64,000 nt of DNA from positions 2,740,001 through 2,804,000 of the forward strand of contig NZ_CP125377.1 in NCBI RefSeq assembly GCF_034008315.1. Direction: 5' to 3'. The position numbers and the translations under genes were made by a program. Below are positions 35,613 to 44,132 of the stretch, piece after piece; within the stretch, counting starts at the first letter, position 1, and the number at the start of each line of letters is the position of its first letter. This stretch comes from Pseudomonas sp. P8_241 (lineage in GTDB: Bacteria; Pseudomonadota; Gammaproteobacteria; Pseudomonadales; Pseudomonadaceae). The notes under the pieces are model-generated. The model had not been told where the DNA came from, ran no database searches, and saw only the letters and a program-made list of their open reading frames with translations.

Positions 35613-36866
35613 ATGCCCATCGGTCTGAAGTGGCTCAACGTGTTGCCGTCAGAAAGAGCGGCGCTGGCCCTGGGGTTCGCCTTCCATTTCTGTGTGCTCG
35701 CCAGCTATTACCTGGTGCGACCCTTGCGCGATGCCTTGGGTCTGGAAGGAGGCGCCGACAAACTGCAATGGCTGTTCACCGCCACGTTCGTGGTGATGCT
35801 GCTGATGGTTCCGGTGTTCGGCGCGCTGGCCTCGCGGCTGCCGGCCACGCGGTTCGTACCGCTGATCTATCGCGTGATTGCGCTGTCGATGCTGGTGTTT
35901 GGGCTGTTGATCGCCAATCACATCGCGCCCGTGGCGGTCGGGCGGGTGTTTTTCGTCTGGATCAGTATCTACAACCTGTTCATCGTGTCGATTTTCTGGA
36001 GCGTGTTGGTCGATCGTTTTTCCAGTGAGCAAGGTCGGCGCCTGTTTGGGTTTATTGCGGCGGGAGGCACCCTCGGCACGTTTATCGGGCCAATGTTGGC
36101 CGCGACCATGGCGACCCGTCTGGGGCCGATTGCCCTGACGTTCACTGCGGCGCTGTTGCTGGAAATCGCCGTGCATTGCTATCGCCGACTGCTCAGGCAA
36201 ACACAGGCGCATGCGCAAGGCCGATGGGTCGACGATCGGCGCATGGGCGGCAGCATGCTCGCCGGGATCACGCTGATCGTGCGCTCGCCTTACCTGTTGG
36301 GGCTGGTGTTGTTCATGCTCTTGCATACCAGTGCCGCAACCTTGTTGTATTTCGAACAGGGAAGAATCGTCGCTGGCAGCTACGCTGATGTGGCAAGCAG
36401 GACGCAATTCTTTGCGCTGGTCGACCTGACGGTGTCGGCCCTGACCTTGATTTTTCAGCTGCTGCTCACGGCGCCGCTGATCCGTGCGGTCGGGATGGGC
36501 GGGGCACTGGTGGCCTTGCCGCTGGCGACGGTCGTGGCGTTTGCCGCCATGGCACTTGCGCCGGTGCCGGCCACGGTCGCGCTGGCACAAGGACTGCGGC
36601 GGGCGGTGGAGTTCGCGATTGTGCGCCCGGCGCGGGAGGTGTTGTGGACGGTGGTCAGCCGCGAGGAGAAATACAAGGCCAAGAACGTGATCGAAACCCT
36701 GGTGTATCGCGGTGGCGATGCGGCCAGCGGTTGGTTGTCGGCAGGTTTGACGGCGATGGGCGCAGGTTTTGCCTCGGTGGCACTGTTTATTGTGCCGTTC
36801 GCCGGGGCGTGGGGCTGGTTATGTCTGTGGCTGGCGCGGCGACAGGCGCAACAAGTTCAAACCTGA
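35613..36866 (+). CDS. MFS-like / Npt1-Npt2-type carrier
   Basis: 417 residues, about 12 hydrophobic helices. The N-terminal LASYYLVRPLRDALGLEGG with RP-R-D is characteristic of the ATP/ADP-translocase-like (NTP/NDP exchange) branch found as an uncharacterised MFS group in free-living bacteria. KEEKYKAKN-type sequence appears near the end (SREEKYKAKNVIETLVYRG). Substrate not established. Start at 35613 follows AAAGGAGG. Confidence 0.7.
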   Translation: MPIGLKWLNVLPSERAALALGFAFHFCVLASYYLVRPLRDALGLEGGADKLQWLFTATFVVMLLMVPVFGALASRLPATRFVPLIYRVIALSMLVFGLLIANHIAPVAVGRVFFVWISIYNLFIVSIFWSVLVDRFSSEQGRRLFGFIAAGGTLGTFIGPMLAATMATRLGPIALTFTAALLLEIAVHCYRRLLRQTQAHAQGRWVDDRRMGGSMLAGITLIVRSPYLLGLVLFMLLHTSAATLLYFEQGRIVAGSYADVASRTQFFALVDLTVSALTLIFQLLLTAPLIRAVGMGGALVALPLATVVAFAAMALAPVPATVALAQGLRRAVEFAIVRPAREVLWTVVSREEKYKAKNVIETLVYRGGDAASGWLSAGLTAMGAGFASVALFIVPFAGAWGWLCLWLARRQAQQVQT

Positions 36867-36887
36867 TCGACTGGTGAAGGACATTTT

Positions 36888-37832
36888 ATGAGCCATTCTG
36901 AGGGTTACACCCGTAGAAAATTTCTTACGCTGGCTGCCGGCGCTTCGGCGGTCTTCACGTTCGGTCCGGTCGGCGCACAATCGGCGCCGCCGACGGGAAC
37001 AGGAGGCAAGACCATGCAGACCCGCGTCATTCCTTCCAGTAACGAGTCATTGCCGATCGTCGGGCTGGGCACCTATCGCGGCTTTGATGTGGCCCCGTCG
37101 GATCCCGCCTACAAAAACCTGCCCGCGGTGCTTGATGCGTTGTTCGAGAAGGGCGGCAAGGTGATCGACAGCTCGCCCATGTACGGCCGCGCCGAACAGA
37201 CCACCGGTGAGCTGCTGTCGATCCATGAGCCACGCTCGCCGGCTTTTTTGGCGACCAAGGTGTGGACCCGTGGCCGCGAGGAAGGCATCGCGCAGATGGA
37301 GCAATCCTTCAGCCTGTTGCAGACCGACCGCATCGACCTGATGCAGATCCATAACCTGCTGGACTGGCAAACCCATTTGCCGATCTTGCGTCACTGGAAG
37401 GAGCAGGGGCGCATCCGTTATATCGGCATCACCCATTACACCGCGTCGGCCTATGAAGAAGTGGAAGCGGTGCTCAAGGCCGAGCCGCTGGACTTCTTGC
37501 AGATCAACTATGCGCTGGACGACCGCGGCGTTGAAAAACGCATCCTGCCGCTGTGCCGTGACCGGGGCGTGGCGGTGATCTGCAACCGACCGTTCGGTGG
37601 CGGTGGCTTGATTGGCCGGCTCCAGGGTAAACCGCTGCCCGGCTGGGCCGCACAAGTCGGGGTCAAGAGCTGGCCGCAACTGGCGCTCAAATTCCTGCTG
37701 TCCCATTCGGCGGTGACCTGTGTCATTCCCGGTACCGGTAACCCACGCTACATGGCGGAAAACGCCGGTGCCGGTTTCGGCCCGATGCTCACCGATGCCC
37801 AGCGCCAGCAGCTGATTGCGTTGGTGAGCTAG
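36888..37832 (+). CDS. Tat-exported aldo/keto reductase
   Basis: 314 residues. The N-terminus has a twin-arginine signal (TRRKFLTLAAGASAVFTFG), so the enzyme is exported folded to the periplasm. The aldo/keto reductase barrel follows: GLGTYRGFDV, VIDSSPMYGRAEQTTGELL with catalytic Asp and Tyr, FLATKVWTRG with Lys, and MQIHNLLDWQ in place of the usual His motif. Starts 21 bp after the carrier gene, possibly one operon. Substrate unknown. Confidence 0.85.
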   Translation: MSHSEGYTRRKFLTLAAGASAVFTFGPVGAQSAPPTGTGGKTMQTRVIPSSNESLPIVGLGTYRGFDVAPSDPAYKNLPAVLDALFEKGGKVIDSSPMYGRAEQTTGELLSIHEPRSPAFLATKVWTRGREEGIAQMEQSFSLLQTDRIDLMQIHNLLDWQTHLPILRHWKEQGRIRYIGITHYTASAYEEVEAVLKAEPLDFLQINYALDDRGVEKRILPLCRDRGVAVICNRPFGGGGLIGRLQGKPLPGWAAQVGVKSWPQLALKFLLSHSAVTCVIPGTGNPRYMAENAGAGFGPMLTDAQRQQLIALVS

Positions 37833-37939
37833 TCGGCAACAGGCCGCGAAAGCTCTCCTATACTGTTTCGCGTCCACGTCGCGGCACCGCAAATGCGCTG
37901 TCGGTGGCGTCCCTGTCCATCACTGCACGGAGATCGAAC

Positions 37940-38593
37940 ATGGCAATTCGTATTGGCGACGAAGCCCCGGACTTCACCGCCGACACCACCGAAGGCAGCA
38001 TCAACTTCCACCAATGGATCGGCGACGGCTGGGCGATTCTGTTTTCCCATCCCAAGGATTTCACCCCGGTTTGTACGACTGAGCTGGGATACCTGGCCAA
38101 GCTCAAACCGGAGTTCGACAAGCGCAACACCAAGGTTATCGGGCTGAGCATCGACCCGGTCAGCGACCATAACCGCTGGGTAGGTGATATCGCCGAGACC
38201 CAGGGTACGGCAGTCAACTATCCGTTGATCGGCGACGAAAACCTGGTGGTCGCCAAGCTCTACGACATGATCCACCCCAACGCCAGCGGCGGTTCGCGCA
38301 CGGCGGTGGACAACGCCACGGTGCGCTCGGTGTTCATTGTCGGTCCGGACAAGAAGGTCAAGGCGATGCTGATCTACCCCATGAGTGCCGGGCGCAATTT
38401 CGATGAGGTGCTGCGGTTGCTCGACTCCCTGCAACTGAATGCCAAACATACCGTGGCGACGCCGGTGAACTGGCGTCCAGGTGAGGATGTGATCATTCCG
38501 ACTTCGGTGTCTGACGAGGATGCGAAGAAGAAGTACCCGGACGGGTTCAAGACCCTGAAGCCCTATTTGCGGACTGTACCTCAGCCAAAATAG
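37940..38593 (+). CDS. lsfA: 1-Cys peroxiredoxin (Prx6 type, LsfA-like)
   Basis: 217 residues from MAIRIGDEAPDF, with CGGAG upstream; a start at 37904 would add 12 residues without support. Peroxidatic Cys45 in HPKDFTPVCTTELG; no resolving cysteine follows, and the long C-terminal extension (after residue 160) with VATPVNWRPGEDVIIP marks the Prx6 group. Removes peroxides. In Pseudomonas this protein is induced by sulfate starvation and oxidative stress (LsfA). Confidence 0.9.
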   Translation: MAIRIGDEAPDFTADTTEGSINFHQWIGDGWAILFSHPKDFTPVCTTELGYLAKLKPEFDKRNTKVIGLSIDPVSDHNRWVGDIAETQGTAVNYPLIGDENLVVAKLYDMIHPNASGGSRTAVDNATVRSVFIVGPDKKVKAMLIYPMSAGRNFDEVLRLLDSLQLNAKHTVATPVNWRPGEDVIIPTSVSDEDAKKKYPDGFKTLKPYLRTVPQPK

Positions 38594-38611
38594 TTTTCGG
38601 CAATGTAACCG

Positions 38612-38690
38612 CCATCGCCAGCGAGCCGGCTCCTACAGGTTTTGTGAACGCCACAAATCCACTGTAGGAGCCGGCTTGCTGGCGATGAGG
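38612..38690. repeat. REP pair (GCCAGC/GCTGGC variant)
   Basis: CATCGCCAGCGAGCCGGCTC and facing GTAGGAGCCGGCTTGCTGGC separated by about 25 bp. The stem has GCCAGC..GCTGGC in place of GCGAGC..GCTCGC. Lies between convergent lsfA and the dienelactone-hydrolase-like gene. Confidence 0.85.
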
Positions 38691-38721
38691 CCGGCCGGTC
38701 CTGCCGGCCTCGAACTTCGAT

Positions 38722-39609
38722 TCAAACCAGGTACTTTTTAAACCACCCCAGCGTGCGCTCCCACGCCAGTTTCGCCGCCGCCTCGTCATAACGCGGCGTG
38801 GAATCGTTGTGGAAGCCATGATTGCAGCCAGGGTAAATAAACGCTTCATACGTCTTGCCCCCGGCCTTCAACGCCTTCTCATAGGCCGGCCAGCCTTCGT
38901 TGATGCGCGTGTCCAGTTCGCCGTAATGCAGCATCACCGGTGCCTTGATCCGCGGCACCTCTTCGGCCGTCGGCTGGCGGCCATAGAACGAAACGGCGGC
39001 ACCCAGTTCCGGGTAGGCAACCGCGGCTGCGTTGGTCACACCTCCGCCGTAGCAGAATCCCGTGATGCCGACTTTTCCGGTGGCGGCCGGGTGTTTCATC
39101 ATCCACTCGACGGCGGCGAAGAAGTCGTTCATGAGTTTTTCCGGGTCGACCGTCGCCTGAAGCTCACGACCCTTGTCATCGTTGCCAGGATAGCCGCCGA
39201 CGGAACTCAGGCCGTCCGGGGCGAGGGCGATGAAGCCTGCCTTGGCCACGCGCCTGGCGACGTCTTCGATGTACGGGTTGAGCCCGCGGTTTTCATGCAC
39301 CACCACCACCGCCGGCACTTTGCCGGGGGCCTTGGCCGGGCGTACCAGATAAGCCCGAACCTCGCCATGGCCCTTGGGCGAAGGGTAGGTGACGTACTCG
39401 GCAATGATGTCCGGGTCGGTGAACTCGACTTGCTCGGCCAGTGCGTAGTTGGGGCTCAACGACGCCAGCAGGGCACTGGCGGTCAATCCACCGAGGGTGA
39501 ACAGTGCCGCACGATCAAGAAACTCCCGGCGATTGATCTTGCCATGGGCGTAGTAGTCGTACAGCTCCAGCAATTCGGGGGCGAAGTCTTTGGCGGTGAG
39601 ACGGGTCAT
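38722..39609 (-). CDS. Dienelactone hydrolase family protein with Tat-like N-terminus
   Basis: 295 residues from [11 protein letters not shown]. An unusual N-terminal domain of about 40 residues ends in a twin-arginine-type segment ([20 protein letters not shown]). The hydrolase domain has [19 protein letters not shown], nucleophile cysteine in [16 protein letters not shown] and the histidine in [11 protein letters not shown]. Carboxymethylenebutenolidase-like; probable ester/lactone hydrolase outside the cytoplasm. Real substrate not known. Confidence 0.82.
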   Translation of the reverse strand: MTRLTAKDFAPELLELYDYYAHGKINRREFLDRAALFTLGGLTASALLASLSPNYALAEQVEFTDPDIIAEYVTYPSPKGHGEVRAYLVRPAKAPGKVPAVVVVHENRGLNPYIEDVARRVAKAGFIALAPDGLSSVGGYPGNDDKGRELQATVDPEKLMNDFFAAVEWMMKHPAATGKVGITGFCYGGGVTNAAAVAYPELGAAVSFYGRQPTAEEVPRIKAPVMLHYGELDTRINEGWPAYEKALKAGGKTYEAFIYPGCNHGFHNDSTPRYDEAAAKLAWERTLGWFKKYLV

Positions 39610-39645
39610 GTTTGGCGTACCTTTCGGGCGGGTTGAGCACAATCC

Positions 39646-39738
39646 CTGTAGGAGCGAGCTTGCGCGCGATGACGGTGTCACATTCAATATTCATGTGTCT
39701 GACACACCGCTATCGCGAGCAAGCTCGCTCCTACAGGG
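39646..39738. repeat. REP pair (BIME)
   Basis: CTGTAGGAGCGAGCTTGCGC and facing TATCGCGAGCAAGCTCGCTC with CTACAG. The right unit is AAGCTCG-CT-CCTAC, one base from the IS110 guide pair and still unoccupied. Confidence 0.9.
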
Positions 39739-39753
39739 TCGGTTGCGAATCCA

Positions 39754-40155
39754 TTATTTCACGCACTGCGCACCGGCCTTCGCCACCTGCGCATCCTGCT
39801 CGGCCTTGACGCCGGACACGCCGACCGCGCCAATCACCTGGCCTTCGAAAACAATCGGCACGCCGCCCTCCAGCGAAGTCAGCAGCGGCGCTGACAGGAA
39901 CGCGTAGCGCCCACCGTTGACCATGTCCTCGTAGCTTTTGGATTCGCGTCGTCCCAAGGCCGCCGTGCGGGCCTTTTCGGTGGCGATGTAGGCGCTGCCG
40001 GGCGCGCAGCCGTCGAGGCGTTCGAGGGCGAGCGGGTGTCCGCCGTCATCGACCACCACGATGGTCACCGCCCATTGATTGTTTTGCGCTTGTGTCCGGG
40101 CGGCAGCGAGGATCTGGCTGACTTCGGTCTGGCTGAGGACGGCTTTACGGTTCAT
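39754..40155 (-). CDS. glcG: GlcG/HbpS-like protein of the glycolate operon
   Basis: 133 residues from MNRKAVLSQTE. It has the GlcG/HbpS fold (VTIVVVDDGGHPLALERLDG, AYIATEKARTAALGRRES, GGVPIVFEGQVIGAVGVSG). Last gene of glcDEFG, 19 bp after glcF. The role in glycolate use is not defined; relatives bind haem or small ligands. Confidence 0.9.
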   Translation of the reverse strand: MNRKAVLSQTEVSQILAAARTQAQNNQWAVTIVVVDDGGHPLALERLDGCAPGSAYIATEKARTAALGRRESKSYEDMVNGGRYAFLSAPLLTSLEGGVPIVFEGQVIGAVGVSGVKAEQDAQVAKAGAQCVK

Positions 40156-40174
40156 GGATATCTCCAGGATTCGG

Positions 40175-41392
40175 TTAGGGCAAGGCGGCTTCGACCAGTT
40201 CGATCCAATGCCGAACCGGGGTTCGGCCAGCGCCGTCCAAGTGTGACTGACAGCCGATATTGGCCGTGGCAATGACCTCGGGGTAGCCACTTTCCAGCGC
40301 ATTGAGCTTGTTGTCGCGCAGTTGCCGGGACAACGCCGGCTGGGTCAGCGAATAGGTGCCCGCCGAACCGCAGCAGAGGTGGCCGTCGGGAACGCTGGTC
40401 AGGTTGAAGCCCAACCGGATCAACAACGCCTCCACGGCACCACCGAGTTTCTGCGCGTGTTGCAAGGTGCAAGGGCAGTGGAACGCCAGGCGTTGAGACG
40501 CGTGGATGCCGAGGTTTTCCAGTGGTTCATCACGCAGCACTTCCACCAGGTCCCGGGCCAGCGCGCTGACCTTTCTGGCCTTGTCCGCATAGATCGGATC
40601 GCTGGCGAGCAGATGTCCGTAATCCTTGATAAAGGCGCCGCAACCGCTGGCAGTTTGCACAATCGCCTCGGCGCCGTTTTCAATGCCCGGCCACCAGGCG
40701 TCGATGTTGCGCCGGGCACGGTCCAGGCCTGAGGCCTGCGCATCGAGGTGATAGTCCACGGCGCCGCAGCATCCGGCCTCGCGGCTACCGATGACGCTGA
40801 TCCCCAATCGATCCAGGACACGCGCCGCTGCGGCGTTGGTGTTGGGCGACAGGCTGGGCTGCACGCAACCTTCGAGCATCAACACCTGGCGGTCGCGATG
40901 GGTCTGCGGGCGCGGCTTGGCGGGCGTCGCATGACGCGGCAATTTGCTTTGCAGGGCATCGGGAAGCAGCGCCCGGAATACCTGCCCGCTGTTGACCAGC
41001 CCCTTGAACAACTCCGGATGAGGAACGGTCTGGCGCAAGCCCTCGCGCAACAGGCGCTGCCCGAGCGGTCGCGGCACCGCCGCATCGACCACGGCCCGGC
41101 CGATATCCAGCAGGTTGTGGTAATCCACGCCCGACGGGCAGGTGGTTTCGCAGTTGCGGCACGATAGGCAGCGATCAAGGTGTAGTTGAGTCTTTTGCGT
41201 AACTTCGTTGCCTTCCAGCACCTGCTTGATCAGGTAGATCCGCCCACGCGGCCCGTCCAGTTCATCGCCGAGCAACTGATAGGTCGGGCACGTGGCATTG
41301 CAGAACCCGCAGTGCACGCAGGTGCGCAGGATGCTTTCGGCTTCTGCGGCACGGGGCAGGTGGCGGGCGCGTTCGCTCAATGTCGTCTGCAT
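40175..41392 (-). CDS. glcF: Glycolate oxidase iron-sulfur subunit
   Basis: 405 residues. Two [4Fe-4S] motifs, CVHCGFCNATCPTYQ (about 27-41) and CLSCRNCETTCPSGVD (about 75-91), then two cysteine-rich CCG domains (EAGCCGAVDYHL, GHLCCGSAGTYSLTQP). Passes electrons from GlcD/GlcE to the membrane quinone pool. Starts 3 bp after the glcE stop. Confidence 0.95.
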   Translation of the reverse strand: MQTTLSERARHLPRAAEAESILRTCVHCGFCNATCPTYQLLGDELDGPRGRIYLIKQVLEGNEVTQKTQLHLDRCLSCRNCETTCPSGVDYHNLLDIGRAVVDAAVPRPLGQRLLREGLRQTVPHPELFKGLVNSGQVFRALLPDALQSKLPRHATPAKPRPQTHRDRQVLMLEGCVQPSLSPNTNAAAARVLDRLGISVIGSREAGCCGAVDYHLDAQASGLDRARRNIDAWWPGIENGAEAIVQTASGCGAFIKDYGHLLASDPIYADKARKVSALARDLVEVLRDEPLENLGIHASQRLAFHCPCTLQHAQKLGGAVEALLIRLGFNLTSVPDGHLCCGSAGTYSLTQPALSRQLRDNKLNALESGYPEVIATANIGCQSHLDGAGRTPVRHWIELVEAALP

Positions 41393-41395
41393 GGT

Positions 41396-42460
41396 TCAAA
41401 GCTCCGCGTACAAGCGTCCGGGATTGAAAATGCCCTGGGGGTCGAGTTGTTGTTTCAGGCTGCGGTGGTAGCGCATCAGTGCCGCGGGCAACGGCTGGAA
41501 GGGAGAATCGGTCAGACCATGGCTGAAGCCGGTGACATGGCCGCCAACCTCTTCGACGACCTTGCGAATGAACGTCACTTCGGCGTCGGATTTCAACCAG
41601 CGCTGCGCGCCGCCCCAGTCGATCAACTGGCGACCGGGCAGCGACAGGCGCGGTGAGTTGTGCGGCACGGACAAACGCCAAAGCGGCTGGTCCTCATCGA
41701 AGAAGCTCAAGCGATGTTCGTTGAGATCGTCCCAAAACATGCCGTCCAGACGCTCACCGCCCAGGCGGTCATGGGCCGCCGCCACCGAACCTTCGCCGCC
41801 TTCAAAGCGCAGGTGCAAGCGTTTGCCATCATGGCACGCCGCGCTGATCGGCAACGGTTGCTGACCCCATTGCGCCAAACGGCGCAGCGCGAGTTCGCTG
41901 TCCATGTCGAGGCTGATGCTCAAGGTCTGCCGAGGTTTGGGCAGTACCTTCAAAGAGACCTCGGTGATCACTCCGAGGCAGCCGAAACTGCCGGCCATCA
42001 AGCGTGACAGGTCGTAGCCGGCGACGTTTTTCATGACTTCGCCGCCGAATCGTAACAACTTGCCCTGACCGGTGATGACCCGGGTGCCAAGGACGAAGTC
42101 GCGTACCGAACCTGACCACGGCCGCCGAGGCCCCGACAGTCCGCAGGCGATCATGCCGCCGAGGGTGGCGCTCTCGCCGAAGGACGGCGGTTCACAGGGC
42201 AGCATCTGTTGCGCGGCGTCCAGCACCTCAGCCAGTTCCGACAACAGCGTGCCGCAGCGGGCGGTGATCACCAGTTCGGTCGGGTCGTAGCTGACGATGC
42301 CCCGGTGCGAACGGGTATCGAGGATCTCGCCGGCCGTGGTGCGCCCGAGAAAGCCCTTGCTGTTGGAGCCCTGGATGCGCAGGGGCGTGGCGTTTTCCAG
42401 GGCCAGATTGACCTGTTCCAGCAGCAGGGCGCTGTCATCGAAATCCTCAGTGCTGCGCAT
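41396..42460 (-). CDS. glcE: Glycolate oxidase FAD-binding subunit
   Basis: 354 residues. PCMH-type FAD-binding half (LRIQGSNSKGFLGR, PCEPPSFGESATLGGMIACGLSG, VLGTRVITGQGKLLRFGGEVMKN) with no full catalytic domain, as is normal for GlcE, which works with GlcD. The ATG overlaps the glcD stop (TGATG). Confidence 0.95.
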   Translation of the reverse strand: MRSTEDFDDSALLLEQVNLALENATPLRIQGSNSKGFLGRTTAGEILDTRSHRGIVSYDPTELVITARCGTLLSELAEVLDAAQQMLPCEPPSFGESATLGGMIACGLSGPRRPWSGSVRDFVLGTRVITGQGKLLRFGGEVMKNVAGYDLSRLMAGSFGCLGVITEVSLKVLPKPRQTLSISLDMDSELALRRLAQWGQQPLPISAACHDGKRLHLRFEGGEGSVAAAHDRLGGERLDGMFWDDLNEHRLSFFDEDQPLWRLSVPHNSPRLSLPGRQLIDWGGAQRWLKSDAEVTFIRKVVEEVGGHVTGFSHGLTDSPFQPLPAALMRYHRSLKQQLDPQGIFNPGRLYAEL

Positions 42461-43959
42461 CAGAAACGCTCCAGCTCAGGGAAGGGCAACTGACCGCCGT
42501 GCACGTGCAATGCGCCAAACTCGGCGCAGCGGTGCAGGGTCGGGATGTTCTTGCCGGGGTTGAGCAAACCGCCCGGATCGAAGGCGGCTTTGACCGCATG
42601 GAACACCGTCAGCTCGTCGCTGTTGAACTGCGCGCACATTTGATTGATTTTCTCGCGTCCCACGCCGTGCTCACCGGTGATGCTGCCACCGACCTTTACG
42701 CACAACTCCAGAATCTTGCCGCCCAGGTTTTCGGCGCGTTCCAGTTCGCCCGGTTGATTGGCATCGAACAGAATCAAGGGGTGCATGTTGCCGTCGCCGG
42801 CATGGAACACGTTGGCCACACGCAGGCCGTACTCGTTCGACAGTTCGGCGATGGCGTGCAGCACGCCGGGCAGCTCGCGGCGGGGGATGGTGCCGTCCAT
42901 GCAGTAATAGTCCGGCGAGAGGCGGCCAACGGCCGGGAAGGCATTTTTGCGTCCGGCCCAGAACCGCACGCGCTCGGCTTCATCCCTGGCCTGGCGCAAC
43001 TCGGTCGCGCCCGCCCGTAGCAGCACCTCGCGCACCCGGTCGCAGTCATCCGCGACATCGGCTTCAACGCCGTCAAGTTCGCAGAGCAGAATGGCTTCGG
43101 CGTCGACCGGATAACCGGCATGGATGAAATCTTCGGCGGCGCGGATGGCCAGGTTGTCCATCATTTCAAGGCCTCCGGGGATGATTCCGGCGGCAATGAT
43201 GTCGCCGACGGCGCGTCCGGCCTTTTCCACGGAGTCGAATGCCGCCAGCAGCACTTTGGCGGTCTGCGGTTTGGGCAAGAGCTTGACCGTGACTTCGGTG
43301 ATCACCCCGAGCATGCCTTCGGAACCGGTGAACAACGCGAGCAGGTCGAACCCAGGTGAGTCCAGGGCATTGGAGCCCAGGCTCAAGTGCTCGCCCTCCA
43401 CGGTGAGAATGTCGACCTTCAATACGTTGTGCACGGTCAGGCCGTACTTCAGGCAATGCACGCCACCGGCGTTTTCCGCGACGTTGCCGCCGATGGAACA
43501 GGCGATCTGCGATGAAGGGTCCGGCGCGTAATACAGGCCGAACGGCGCGGCGGCCTGGGAAATCGCCAGGTTACGCACGCCCGGCTGGACTCGCGCGGTG
43601 CGGGCCGCGGGATCGATGTGAAGGATGTTGTTGAAGCGCGCCATCACCAGCAACACGCCTTTTTCCAGCGGCAATGCACCGCCGGACAAGCCGGTGCCGG
43701 CACCCCGGGCGACCACCGGCACGCGCATTTCGTGACAGATACGCAGCACGCCCTGCACCTGGGCAATGTCCCGTGGCAGCACCACCAGCATCGGCGTGGT
43801 GCGGTAAGCGGACAGACCGTCGCATTCGTACGGCTTGAGCTCTTCCTTCTGGTGCAGGACTTCCAGTTCCGGCCACTGCGTGTGCAAGGCCAGCAGCAGC
43901 GTGGTTTTGTCGACGTCCGGCAAGGCGCCGTCAACCCGTTCATCGTAGAGAATGTTCAT
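42460..43959 (-). CDS. glcD: Glycolate oxidase catalytic subunit
   Basis: 499 residues. FAD_binding_4 domain (PVVARGAGTGLSGGALPLEKG, CSIGGNVAENAGGVHCLKYG) and FAD-linked oxidase C-terminal domain with HAGDGNMHPLILFD and GEHGVGREKINQM. Oxidises glycolate (and D-lactate) to glyoxylate, first step of glycolate use. The operon glcDEFG runs on the minus strand; a GlcC regulator is not in the window. Confidence 0.95.
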   Translation of the reverse strand: MNILYDERVDGALPDVDKTTLLLALHTQWPELEVLHQKEELKPYECDGLSAYRTTPMLVVLPRDIAQVQGVLRICHEMRVPVVARGAGTGLSGGALPLEKGVLLVMARFNNILHIDPAARTARVQPGVRNLAISQAAAPFGLYYAPDPSSQIACSIGGNVAENAGGVHCLKYGLTVHNVLKVDILTVEGEHLSLGSNALDSPGFDLLALFTGSEGMLGVITEVTVKLLPKPQTAKVLLAAFDSVEKAGRAVGDIIAAGIIPGGLEMMDNLAIRAAEDFIHAGYPVDAEAILLCELDGVEADVADDCDRVREVLLRAGATELRQARDEAERVRFWAGRKNAFPAVGRLSPDYYCMDGTIPRRELPGVLHAIAELSNEYGLRVANVFHAGDGNMHPLILFDANQPGELERAENLGGKILELCVKVGGSITGEHGVGREKINQMCAQFNSDELTVFHAVKAAFDPGGLLNPGKNIPTLHRCAEFGALHVHGGQLPFPELERF

Positions 43960-44082
43960 CGCTTCACGACACTCGCAGATGCCACTGACGTTAATGATTG
44001 GCCCGGAACGGTCCGCTGTCCATGGCTCGTTTGATCGTTGGATACGTCTGATCGCTAATTAACTCTGTGCAAAAAGCACCGA

Positions 44083-44105
44083 CGCCCGGGCAGTGAGCCC
44101 GGGCG
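44083..44105 (-). terminator. Terminator between the glycolate permease gene and glcD
   Basis: CGCCCGGGC-AGTGA/TCACT-GCCCGGGCG, 9-bp perfect arms. On the minus strand it is followed by TCGGTGCTTTTT. It should end or attenuate the permease transcript, giving glcDEFG its own promoter in the 43.96-44.08 kb gap. Confidence 0.8.
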
Positions 44106-44132
44106 TGGAAAAGGGTGTACACAAAGAGCGAC